NCBI GenBank assembly: GCA_021234155.1
Contig: JAJEKV010000177.1
Location: 248,001 to 312,000, forward strand
Length of the DNA: 64,000 nucleotides
DNA from: Isoetes taiwanensis
Taxonomy: Eukaryota > Streptophyta > Lycopodiopsida > Isoetales > Isoetaceae
Reading direction: 5' to 3'
In this document: in pieces, positions 9,052 to 19,559 of the stretch
Position numbering within the stretch: position 1 is the stretch's first letter
Layout: each line of letters starts with the position of its first letter
Notes under the pieces: model-generated
Told to the model about the DNA's origin: nothing
The model's input: the letters and a program-made list of their open reading frames with translations, nothing else
Databases searched by the model: none
Made by a program: the position numbers and the translations under genes

Positions 9052-10122
9052 ATGGGCTATGCTGCACTCACTATTTCTAACCTTGGCTATGGCGCCTACT
9101 TCCGGTCCTCTTCCCTTCTACTTGATTCTAACGGCCCCCCGCTCTTCGATCAGCAATCTCTAGGCCCACGCGGTCGTGCATCCAGCCTGACGATACTGTA
9201 CAGCTCCAAAGCTCTAACCTTCTTAAGCAGGATAAATATGAGGGGCTTGAGAAGTCTGCAATTCTCAACGGTTTTAAGCAAAACCGGACATTTGCTGGCG
9301 GCCAAATTAGGGTTCAGGCGATTAGGGAAGAGCACACAGCACAGGTAGTAGAACTTTTAACAGATAGCTTTGCAGAATCAATGTGGGGTCCGACCACTTA
9401 CCGCCCATTGTTGAGTTATATTGTGAAGGAAAATTTATTGGAGAGCAGAAAAGTTTTTCCTAATGGAGTTGTGCTTGTGGCAGAAAATGATATTTTAGGG
9501 CAAACAGAGACGGATCTAAAAGGCAGTTGTTATGACATAGTTGGAACTGTGGAGATGTGTTTTGCTACTGGTATCCAGATTAGTGATCCTCCAACTCCAA
9601 CTCCTCCTCGTGGATCTCCCTACCTCAGCAATATTGCTGTGAAGCAAAATTATCGCAGGTTAGATAAGCATTGCAGTTCATTTGTTCTTGTAGTTCCTAT
9701 TAAAAACCTGGATTTCAGATCTGCTGTTTTAGTTTCTTTTAGTTTTGCTCTTGATATTCTAAGTTGACATGCAGCTAAAGTGACCTGAACATGCATTTCA
9801 TTGCTGTAACAGTTCCTGTTTTCTTTTTTTTTTTCTTTTTTTTTTTCTTTTTTCTTTTTTTGGTTTTTTATATTAAGTTGTTTTGCAACTTAAATGCTCC
9901 TGGCCCTGCTTCAGAATGGGCATTGGTTGGCAGCTTCTGCAAGCAGCCGAAGATTTGGCAAGGGCAGTAGGTTGTAAAGAGATGTACCTGCATTGCCGCC
10001 TTATTGATTCTGCTCCATTTGCCATGTACTCTAAAGCTGGGTATAAAATCATGGCAACAGACAGCATTATTGCTTTGTTAGCTCTCCAACGCCGGAGGCA
10101 TCTTATGCGCAAAGTATTATAG
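9052..10122 (+). CDS. GNAT-family N-acetyltransferase, probably plastid type, two exons, leader frame break
   Basis: GNAT enzymes move an acetyl group from acetyl-CoA to an amine, often a protein N-terminus or lysine. Exon 1 ends at 9658 with donor GT at 9659. The intron (9659-9914) has a long pyrimidine tract and CAG acceptor, and exon 2 runs 9915-10122. The splice rebuilds NYRRMGIGWQLLQAAEDLAR, the acetyl-CoA loop motif (R-x-x-G-x-G). Upstream are FAGGQIRVQAIREEHTAQ, FAESMWGP and YLSNIAV, and downstream MYLHC and YSKAGYKI, all typical of plant plastid GNATs. The catalytic frame is open only from 9132. The sole upstream ATG that reads as a transit-like leader (9052, MGYAALTISNLGYG) is in another frame. 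A single-base change in the C-run near 9135-9140 would join them. So this is an assembly error, a mutation, or a missed 5' exon. The acetyltransferase identity is firm; the plastid location is inferred. Confidence 0.75.
9659..9914 (+). other. GNAT intron with long T-rich tract
   Basis: The intron starts GTTAGA and ends CTTCAG, preceded by about 60 nearly pure pyrimidines (9810-9868). Phase is kept: AG before and A after give Arg. Long T runs are prone to sequencing errors, but they do not affect the coding parts. Confidence 0.7.
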
Positions 10123-10714
10123 CCTTTAGCATTGGAGGTATTGCCATTGTCAAAGGAGTTGCACATTTTCCCAAGGTACAACATCATGGATCAATCCTTA
10201 GAATTTCAGGTACATATTCAGCATGGTGTAGGTTCATCTATACCTCATATTAGAGATTGATCAAATAAGTAGGAAATACGTAGGTATCTGTTTGGATGGA
10301 TATAGGTTCCATGGTGTTCACAGAAAATGCATCATGTACAAAGTTACGGGATTCTTCTTATGAATCAGAGGGTGCTCAAATTTTCAGTTACAGTTCTAGA
10401 TTTGCTGCTTGAGTTGGGCATCTGATAGTACCTAATTTTCAATTATAGGCAGCGAATACAGTCCAGAATCGTAATTGGACATATTCAACGTATGCAATAA
10501 AAATGAATGCATATGAGAAATAGGACCGTCACGTTTTCATATTCCTGTACAGTTTCACAACATAATTTCATTCCAGTTCCAGTTCAACATTTAACAGAAA
10601 ATCAGTTTGATTAACCAGTTCAAATCCTTGCATCAACTATTGTGCAAGTTCTTCACAATATCAAAAACTCTCCCAGGAAATCCAACCAGTTCAAATCCTT
10701 GCATGAAAAGTTGT

Positions 10715-12930
10715 TCAAGTTCTTAAGGGTATCAAAAACTCTCCCAAGACTGTCACAGGTAACAAAGACAACCAACAAAGACAACCAGAAAATGTAGCAC
10801 CAATGAAATTTTGCCCACCTGCATTACTAACAAAATTCCCCTTCGTCACATTAGAATATCCTCCCTGTAATGCTTTCCTTGCCACAGGATCGGCACTCAT
10901 CAACTGATCCACAACATCTTTGTCAATAAAATTGAAATCATCTTGTCGCTGCATATCTTTCTTAGCTAACTCCATATTCTCTTTTCCAGGCAAACAAACA
11001 ACCTGAAATAATAAAAACTGAAACAAATTCAAAGCAAGAAATTGGCAAAAATTCAAAACAAACTAAATAGGAATACCTATTCTTTGCACTTAGTAGCACA
11101 TTTAACATCCATAAAACTTCCAGATTCAACCACTTGAAGAACCCAAAAATCTTCAATAAAACAAGAAGAACCCACCAAAATTTGTTAAATAACATTAAAC
11201 TATCATCAAAGCAAAAAAGGTTTGTTGAAATAAAAGGTCAGTTACCTGCTCGGGAATAGCAAGGCCATTTGGACTTCGATCATCCTGCACCCAAACAATA
11301 CCTTTCGCTTATTGCTCATCTGCTCATCAAGGACCTCGTTATACACTCAAAACTTCCCATTATCATCAACATGCTTCGATAGTATAGCATAGCTGCGTCA
11401 ACTTGAACTTCTTTGCTCCTGTCATACCTAATTATAGGAAAAGTAAACAAAGATGTTTATTAACATAGCTAACAATAGAAAATAAATTATAAAAAGCAAG
11501 AAATGCCTACTTGTGATAGCCATCATATGTGTTATGACTAGTAACCTGCATCCCGACTTCAACTAGTACACCAGCCAACGCCAATCTCGTCACCAAAGCC
11601 ACACATCCAGACTTGTTGCAAATCTCAACATTCATGACCTAACCCATGACTTTAAGCCATTTCGTCACCTGATTCTTTCCAACCCTTTTCTTATGATATG
11701 AGACCAAAAAGAGAAATAAAATAACAAGCTTATGTAAATGAAACAACATGCCATCTACCTTGTTGAGGGCAAAACACTAGACAGGAAGGCAGGCAGAGAG
11801 ACAGTAATAAATGCCACACATATTCTTTATACGTGAAGACACTGGATCCCTAAAATAATGGTCCTCAATACACATAGCAGAAATATTGTAGTTTTCACCG
11901 CATGCTTCCTCGTATTTCACAAATTCACCGCTCTCACTCATCTCCAAGGAGAACTGGTAAACCGTTAAATTCCAAATTACACACTCTGATCCCATATCGG
12001 CTACAGATATAAAAGCATGGATGCTTTTGACAACCCATAGGATGGTAAATATGATGGTCAAAATCCGCAAGCAGGTCATTCTCAACGCTTAATGGGATAA
12101 CAGGTGCTTTCTTCTTCTTGCCCTTAACTCCAAGCAACCTGGATTTCTTAACATCTACTACAAAGGCATATGTACATTTTTTAAAGACATCAAACTTTAG
12201 GATATCAATGAACGCTCCTCAAGACCAGATCAAACTTAACCTCCTATTTTTTCTTAAAATCCTCCCAAATGTCCTATACAAGACACTAACACTTCAAAAA
12301 TAAATAAATTGTCAGAAAGCCTACTTAAATTCTAACACAAACCTGACCCTAAAAAATCCTATCCTAAACCCTAATAAATTAAACAACTAAACCTAAACCT
12401 TAACAAATTATAGAACTTAATAAATTAAAGCCTAAAGTCATACCTTCCAGGTGGGTTTACCTCATTCTTTTTCTTGACCTGCAGCATAATTTTATCAGCA
12501 TCTCAGCCAATTCAACTATAGGGATGTCTTCAATTGGAATCCTACAATCAAATTCAAACCGTAACTGCAACTGTCAAATCTTCTTCTAGCCCAATTATCG
12601 AGGCTTTAGAACTTTTCTGCCTCCCCCTTATGCTTCTTTAACCAGATTCTGGTCCAAAGCAAAGAATTCATCCTTATCAACATTATCATCATCATGTGGT
12701 TGATCCTGTTGGAACCAGGACACATTCTGAATTTTTGCAACAAAATTATCAAGTTCCTGGCCCTAAAACTTATTTAACAGACCATTGATGTCTTCAAAGA
12801 TGTCATCCACTATCTCGGATCCAACACGTCAAAACCTCTGGCAGTGTGCTGGATCGAAGAAGACATAGGCAAAAGGTCGAGCAAGTGTCTTAAATATTCT
12901 CTTATATTTACGCCACATAAGTGACACGTG
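10715..12930 (-). pseudogene. Decayed multi-exon gene of unknown function
   Basis: On the minus strand, coding-like blocks lie in order, separated by intron-like AT-rich gaps with plausible GT and AG edges. They are about 12895-12480 (ARPFAYVFFDPAHCQRF, DDIFEDINGLLNKF, DDDNVDKDEFFALDQ), 12137-11780 (GKKKKAPVIPLSVENDLLAD, FVKYEEACGENYNISAMC), 11690-11510 (NKSGCVALVTRLALAGVLVE, TSHNTYDGYHK), 11430-11290 (DRSKEVQVDAAMLYYRSML) and 11000-10860 (LPGKENMELAKKDMQRQDDF, DKDVVDQLMSADPVARKAL). Several blocks carry stops or frame changes. I do not recognise the family. It may instead be a real gene with assembly errors. Confidence 0.4.
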
Positions 12931-13089
12931 TACACAATATTAAGGTGGTAAAACATTTCGTCGGCAACTGACGCCTTTTGAATCATGCATTAAAAAAGAA
13001 CGCAATAAATATACTCGTCTTCAAGGTTTTTGTATGAAGGTTGACGGAAAAAAGAAGGCTATTATTAATGTGACAACGCTCGTAGCTTA

Positions 13090-13321
13090 TGTTACGCACT
13101 AGCACCTCTATTGATAACCAACACACCAAAAGGGTGGATCCTTCCTGAGCCCCAACCTCTACGAGGCTTTATCCCATACCCCCCGGTACCCAGACCATAT
13201 CAATTCCTCCCCTTCCTCAAGATGCTTGCCCTCAAGCATGTAGAACATACAAATATTGCCATGAGAAATTGAACCTTGGCTCTGATACCAAACGTTATGC
13301 ACTAGCATCTCTAGTGATCTG
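13090..13321 (-). mobile_element. TRIM-like miniature LTR element
   Basis: On the minus strand a partial 5' LTR end (13321-13293, ending near GTGCATAAC) is followed by TGGTATCAGAGC (13290-13279), a short spacer, a purine tract GAGGAAGGGGAGGAAT (13218-13203), then a 113 bp segment starting TGATATGG at 13202 and ending GTGCGTAACA at 13090. The two ends share about 27 matching bases (AGAG-TGCTAGTGC-TAAC). There is no coding room, so this resembles a terminal-repeat retrotransposon in miniature with its 5' LTR truncated. Confidence 0.55.
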
Positions 13322-13386
13322 CTCTTCTTCAGCTGCTACCATGGCCATAGGTTCGACTCTAAGGGTTGCACAGATGGTTCTCCTAT

Positions 13387-13740
13387 CTAGGTTTGGGCTC
13401 GATGAGATAGGAAAATAGCTACGGCTGCAGTGTAAGAAAAATATCTCCTCCTATTGACAGATATAGACATGTAGTTAGGCAAGCAGCTACCCTTGTTTTC
13501 TAGGTATTTGTCTATGTTGGGGATGTCTTGCAGGGCTGTCTTGAGGGCCATGCTTGGAGCAAAGTATCCTATGCAAGGTGGGAGCTCTACTAAAGAAGGT
13601 CCTATCTTAGCATGGAACTCAGACATGATGTCTTGGTAGAAAGGGGTGGCATTGATGGTAGCCTCCACATCAACCTCCTTCTGGAAGACAACAAAGACGG
13701 AGTTGATGTCGGCCTCGGCCACATGAGCTGTGTGTACCAT
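13387..13740 (-). CDS. First ORF of element B, unknown 117-residue protein
   Basis: The ORF starts at MVHTAHVAEADINSV and ends FLSHRAQT at a stop at 13389-13387. A second ATG (at 13771) in another frame opens MATSAFRRW and overlaps it, so the true start may involve a one-base frame change. The protein has mixed helices and hydrophobic stretches, no zinc knuckle and no histone-fold similarity that I can see. It sits downstream of a TATA box and hairpin leader that match element A in layout, so it takes the place held there by the H3-like ORF. It could be a truncated gag or an accessory protein. No function can be assigned. Confidence 0.45.
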   Translation of the reverse strand: MVHTAHVAEADINSVFVVFQKEVDVEATINATPFYQDIMSEFHAKIGPSLVELPPCIGYFAPSMALKTALQDIPNIDKYLENKGSCLPNYMSISVNRRRYFSYTAAVAIFLSHRAQT

Positions 13741-13849
13741 CGCCTAAATGCAGAGGTTGCCATGGTACTTGAGCAGCTGGGGATAACAAACAGATGGGGA
13801 AGCGCCTTTGGGAGCTGGGAAATCGGCTTGGAGTGAGGAGCAAAGGGGT

Positions 13850-13881
13850 AGGATGCAAATGAGGGTTGTGGTCTATTTATA
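13850..13881 (-). promoter_or_regulatory. Internal TATA box of element B
   Basis: TATAAATA on the minus strand at 13881-13874 is followed by GACC and an ACCCTCATTTG block, aligning with 1349-1310 of element A. It lies about 110 bases upstream of the ATG of the MATSAFRRW frame. Confidence 0.5.
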
Positions 13882-14055
13882 GGCAAAACCCTAATTTTGG
13901 AAAATTTCAAAGTTGGGAAATCCCTATGATTCTAAGGTGCTGCTATGCAATTCATAGGCAAACTAGGTTAAAGAGTGCATTCTAAGGATCCTATTGCAAC
14001 AAATTTCATCTAATTTGGAGAAAGCTAGGGCAAATTAGGACAAATATAGTGTGCC

Positions 14056-14527
14056 CACTCACACAGTGCGCGAGGAGCAAATCCGAGAATGGCGGATTTG
14101 GTCTGGGCACACTTTGTGATGGGTGGGGCCTTGTTTGGGTCGAGGATGATGCCAAACATGCAAACTAAGGGTGGAATCCTGCTCATCTCGTCGAGATAGG
14201 TTGGATTGTGCCCTTAATTTCTTCATTTGAACAAGTTTTGGCATAGATTAGGGGTCGACCACTCACACAGTGCGCGAGGAGCAAATCCGAGAATAGCGGA
14301 TTTGGTCTGGGCGCACTCTTTGAGGGGTGGGGCTCTGTTTGAGTCTAGGTTGGCCAATTTCTACAATCTAAGGGTCAATTCCTACTAATCACAATGAGTT
14401 AAGTTGGATGGTGCCCTTACTTTCTGCATTTGGCCAAGTATTGGCAAAGATCAGTGCTCGACCACTCACACAGAGGAGCAAATCCGAGAATGACGGATTT
14501 GGTCTGGGCGCACTCTATGAGGGGTCA
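14056..14527 (-). repeat. Leader of element B: three hairpin units, about 205 base period
   Basis: Units start at 14056, 14261 and 14463. Each has a perfect 8 bp stem, CAAATCCG with CGGATTTG (14078-14100, 14282-14304, 14479-14501), around 7 base loops AGAATGG, AGAATAG and AGAATGA. The first two keep outer arms of the type CTCA-GTGCGC with GCGCAC-TGAG; in the third the GTGCGC half of the left arm is deleted. The stems are unchanged over three units while spacer sequence has drifted, which hints at structural constraint or recent duplication. Confidence 0.7.
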
Positions 14528-14727
14528 CCTCTTTTTGGCCAAATTTGGTTGGGTTTTTGCTAAAACTTACTACTAACTTAGCATTAACCTATTGCTGCAC
14601 TAGAGATTGGAAATTTTTTTTCCCAATTTTTGAGGTTCATGCCTGGGTGGTTACTCCCAAACTGGAAGTCTATTGTTAGTCCTAACAGGGAAATGGTCAG
14701 TGCTCGATCTTGGCCTACCAAGATCAT

Positions 14728-14739
14728 GCTCTGATACCA
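14728..14739 (-). other. Primer binding site, element B
   Basis: The minus strand reads TGGTATCAGAGC, with one base between it and the LTR edge at 14741, exactly as in element A. Confidence 0.85.
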
Positions 14740-14740
14740 C

Positions 14741-16347
14741 TGTGACATCCCCTACTTCTTATACGATGCACACATCATATCAGAAGACGGAGCATTTCCC
14801 CTGATAGTCAAACTGGCAGGGGCCATCCACCTGACACCACTCCCAGTGGAATGAGCCAGCAAGGGAAGAGTGGATGTGTCATTCACCTGTCTCCCTTCGG
14901 GTCGACCTAGCTGCGGAAGCGTGAATAAACATGAGCACGTAATAACAATACATCAATACTATCACCTCGAAGGGTGAATACATCATAGTCATCACATATA
15001 CAACAACATCAACATGAGCAATAACAACAAGGGAAATCCTACCCAGGCTTAGACTCAAGAGGGTTCGACTGACGGCTTTGGCCTCAGAAGTCATTGCAGA
15101 CAGAATTCATGGCAAATGGATTTGGCTGGCATAAGAACGTGGCTGAGGGTAGTCCACTCCATCCGCCCCTCCTGTGCACACTTTGCAAAGTAGGTTGAAA
15201 AATATAGGGACCTGACCGTAGCCTGTCGGGTACATAGCCAAAGGGGCTATTGCTGGGTTGCATCTCCCCAGTCCCGATGAGGCAGGAGGGAAGTCACCTC
15301 CCCTCCAGAGGCATCCATGCCCATCACAGGCGGCTAGAGGGCCACTGCCCTTATTCGACTTGAACCTCATGGAAGGTGACGCATCACCCCAGAGGTGTCG
15401 AGCTCATGCCTTGCCCACACTCAGTTACAAGCCATTAAGCCTAGCCCACATAGACCCACGGTAGGCTTTACACACCAGAGGGGTCACTCCGTGATGAGAC
15501 AAGTTCCCTTTTATCAACCGGCCTAGTCTCGCCACCCACAACCAGGCGGGCTCCTGTGCACGGGCCGCATGTATTTGGGAACTAGTAGGCTGTCTAGGAT
15601 CATCTGCTATACAGGCTTTAGGCCTCTACCCCCCTTCCCAATACATGGAGGTCACAGAGTGAAATACCAACATCATCACAGAACTGAAATGAAGAATAAC
15701 ATCTAATCTATCTATCTAAACATCCAGAGTTAGGTTCCTTTGTTAGGGCTTATGATCTGGGGATCTATAAGGCCTCTAAAGCTGAACTAACATGCTAAAC
15801 CAGCTCATTGCCTAGCCAAAAGGTGGCTTTGCATAACAGAATGACTAATTATCTAGTATTTGACCTGCTCCAGATCCTCGAAATGCATCCATGCCTCTGA
15901 TCCTGCTGAAGACTGCTGCTACTCGAAGATCTGTTGTACAAAGGCGGCTTTTCAGAGCCTGGCAATGCGAATTGGGGTCTTGGCTTGGCCGAAATGGCTC
16001 AAGAGAACCCTAAATGCGAAGAAGGAAGGGAGCTCAAGGGAAACCCTAAATGCAAAGAGAAGAAAAGGTTTAGAATTTAAGGGAAGAGCCCTTATATAGA
16101 AACCCTTAGGGTTAGGTTAGACATTGGCCAAATGGGATTTAGCCATTTGACAATGGGGTCCATGGGGTTTATAATTGTGTATGTTTATTTAACATGCACA
16201 ATATTCGAGGTTGCCCCCCTAGGTGCAACTCTTGCCCCCTAGGTACAACCCTTTACGGCCTCCAAGTACATGTCATTTGTGACATGTACGTGTGACGTGG
16301 CAGTATAATATACGTATTCGGGTCGTATATTATGCTGGAACGTCACA
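14741..16347 (-). mobile_element. 5' LTR of element B (1,607 bp)
   Basis: The segment is bounded by TGTGACAT at 14741 and ACGTCACA ending at 16347. It is colinear with the element A LTR, including the stretch with GGCAAATGGATTTGGCTGGC. One terminal base has drifted (TGTGACAT rather than TGTGACGT). The right flank is a gypsy reverse transcriptase fragment, so element B inserted into, or beside, an older element. The body of element B left of 13387 is missing. Confidence 0.8.
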
Positions 16348-16369
16348 GATAGACTCAGGGACATTACTG

Positions 16370-16680
16370 TGGACTCATAGTGCTCATACCATGTTCTGAA
16401 GCAGTCTTATGAATATCTTTCTCCTTGGTCCTTATTTTGATGATAGCCGACCTTAAATCAATTTTGTAGAAGAATCTTGCTCCTTGGGGCTAATCCCTTA
16501 TGCCATCTGCTTGTTGAGCTGCCAATGGTTGATATACATCTTCCGACTTCCAGTTGGCCGAAAACATCCCCAAATCGAGCAACTCCTACAACTGCTTCTT
16601 GAGCTCTGCTAGCTCGGGAGTGCTCATTCTATAAAGAGCTTTGCTGGTCGGCTCTGCATCTGGTGCAAGAGTGATTTCAC
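16370..16680 (-). pseudogene. Ty3/gypsy reverse transcriptase fragment
   Basis: Minus-strand frames give ITLAPDAEPTSKALYRMSTP and ELAELKKQL, then a stop, then ELLDLG (16674-16567). Further on comes RFFYKIDLRSAIIKI and KEKDIHKTASEHGMS (about 16480-16380). These are the fingers and palm-entry motifs of plant gypsy reverse transcriptase. The active-site block is absent because the sequence ends against the LTR at 16347. Confidence 0.8.
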
Positions 16681-16780
16681 ACTTTTCTTTCTTTATAGGT
16701 CAAAAGCTCTCGAATTTCATCCGGAGATATATCTTGGGACTTCTTCATTACCTTCGCAATGAAATCTGAGGATACCAAGA

Positions 16781-18796
16781 GACAATTTTCCATTGTTTTA
16801 ATGTATTTAGTGGCTTCGAACCATTGTTTTTTTAAACCATTTTTTCAATGGTTGCAACCATTGTTTCTTTTTAATTCTTATTGCATGGTACCCAGTGTCT
16901 AAAGGCTATTGTCCCTTGGTACCTTGGTTCCCCAATGCTTCATTTCTTTTATTGCTATCATGTCTATGGTCTTGGTTGAGAAAACTTTTCCCCTTGTCAC
17001 AATCCGCCACCAACAAGTAGATGACTTCATTGACTAGTGACATCAAGAGTCTCTAGAAGAGGAGACCGGACATATCTCCTAGAAAGGGCAACAATCTTAG
17101 ATATACAGGCCATAGTAGTATCAGATGTAGACTTCAAGCAAAGATGCTTTGGCTAAGGAGAAATTACAAGCCAGCAAGCACAGACTGCGCAGAAATTGGA
17201 GTACGGCCAGACCGCAACCAATTTCCTTCTCACCAGCCTCGATACTTCAGAGCAGCTGCATCAACCTCCACAACACCATCTTAAGAACATGACGACCTTC
17301 TATTTAGAGATTGGAAGTCAAACACCAACAAGAAGAGACACTACAGAGAACCAAATACCAGCATTACTAACTTATTCGTCAAGATTATAGTCCCTGCACA
17401 TGGATGCATAGACTTTTTTCAGGAAGAGAAGTTGCACAATTAGAAGTGATAAAGCACTCAACATTGTCAACAGTCTTATAACAGCAGCATGCGACTGCCA
17501 AGATGGAGAATCGAATTGACAAGGTCAATACAACAGTATTTATTCACGAGTTAGAAAGATCATCCTCAAATCTTGTAACCTCCAGAGCAGATGAGTCGAC
17601 ATGAAAGATTCTAGAGAGAGGAGAACATTACCTTCAAGCTTTTGAGATGTGACACCAATATCCTACATTGTCCACTACATCCTCAAGTCCGCTAATATGG
17701 ATAGCTTTAATGAATGAAGTCAACATCAACATTGAGGACGAGCACAATCAGAATATGTTCGACAAAAAGAGCAGGGCATATGAATGATTATCCAACAACT
17801 CCAAGGAGATCAGATTTTTCAGCAAAATTGTGGATCATCGCCTTGCCACTACAACGGCTAACGACCTATCAGATAGTTGAATATCTTAGAATTATGGGTG
17901 ATAACATCCATGATGGGATTGGGACGACCTTTGAGTAAATTTTTGTCATTTTTTTGAAAGGATGGACCTAAGAATTGAGCAAAGCTTCAAAGATTGGGAA
18001 GAAAAACGTATGGAGTACTAAAATTATATACATTTGCTGACAGATATCCAATATGTTGAAACCTCTTCGTGAGCTTTATCACCTCACTAAGCAGGATTCA
18101 ATAATAGGATAACCGTTGACCATATATATGATGAATACGTCCGCAACAAAAGGATAATCTGTCCCAATGAAGAGAAGCAATTTAACAAGTCTGGCCAGCT
18201 TCTTAGATGGCATCAATTCAAAGGTGGGACTATTTCAAGAGGGTAATAAAATAAAAGGGGGCACTCTAGAGCAGAGACAAGAATAATTATTTGATTGCAT
18301 ATTTTTGTGTCCAAAGGAAATGTCATGCCGACAAAACCTTGTGGCCATTGGATTTATATAAATGTGTCTTTAACCTGTAATCTTGCACCTCCTAGATGGC
18401 AGACATCTTTAAGAGCAAGGCTCTTAAGCCTAAATCTAGGCCAGTAATAATGGCAAGGCTGAGCAATTAAGCAGCACCAAAGGAACAAGATGCAAGTTCG
18501 GCATCAACCTTAAGTAGAGGAAAGTGAAGCATCGGAGCTAAATTATGTACATCGACAAGTATGCCCTCATAATAGACATGGATTATCAAATTCGGCTAAG
18601 GCAATAAATGATTATCATAAGCAAGAGATGTCCATCCTAGCACCAAATGGCAAACACCCCACAATTAAAGTTAAAGAAGTAATTTCAGTCACGCAACGCA
18701 TGTCAGTGAAACAATTACTTAAGTGCATCATGAGGGATGAGGTCGCATATACTTAAGCTAGAAGGCGTCGACCTCGACAACAAGAATAAGAAGGAA
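16781..18796. other. No gene recognised
   Basis: About 2 kb with only short unmatched open frames. The position between gypsy fragments suggests decayed retroelement interior, but I cannot name a domain. Confidence 0.4.
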
Positions 18797-18926
18797 GATG
18801 CACATACGAGGTTGTCCCCTAGGCACAACCCTTTACGGCTCTCAAGTAATTGTCAAGATGACATGTATGCGTGACGTGGCAGTATGATATACGTATTCGG
18901 ACCGTCTATAATGCTGGAACGTCACA
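18797..18926 (-). mobile_element. Truncated 3' LTR of a third A/B-family element
   Basis: The minus strand starts TGTGACGTTCC at 18926 and stays similar to the element B LTR (16347 down to about 16195) for about 130 bases, including the repeated CCCCTAGG-ACAACCC segment. Similarity then stops near 18797. Confidence 0.75.
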
Positions 18927-18945
18927 ATCTCCCCACCTTGAATTG
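18927..18945 (-). other. Polypurine tract before the truncated 3' LTR
   Basis: The minus strand reads CAAGGTGGGGAGAT directly before TGTGACG at 18926. This places the internal region of that element to the right (above 18945) and ties the LTR family to the chromodomain fragment at 19.6-20.1 kb. Confidence 0.7.
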
Positions 18946-19559
18946 ATGATGTCCTCAGCGTCACGTGTCTCCCCTCCTTGGAAACCTGTATGAACCCTGC
19001 AACACATTCCATGCATGCAATTTTATAACAGAATTACCCCAAGGTAATATTTAAGTTTAAATTTTATAATCACGTCACTTGTTTCATACATACTATAGTA
19101 AGGTGATCTCTCAACCCTTACATTATCATTTAATATTCACAAATTTTTATGGTTTGCACACTTATCATTAACACAGTTTCAAAATTCTATAATGTAAGGT
19201 CCATTTGGTCTCCTTGCGACACATTATGACAAAAAAATATGTGTTGCAAGTCTTCGCAGTGCGACCCTCCTGCCCCTTAGATCATTCTATTGGTCTGCCG
19301 GTCCAACACTATGTTAATACACATTTATTTATTATAAGGATGGTTATTAGGGAACCACCCATTTAATTACAATTAATTTAACTACATGGATGCAAGACTA
19401 ATCTCACGGCGTAGGAAGAGGATGTTTCTTCCATCGTGGTCGTGGAGACGATGCCCTATAATGCCTAGGATTATGTCTAATGCCTACATCTCTCGTCGCC
19501 CTTGACGTGGAGGATGGCTTCCTCCCTGTAGTGGGCATAGGCTAGAGGTGCTTTCCTAT

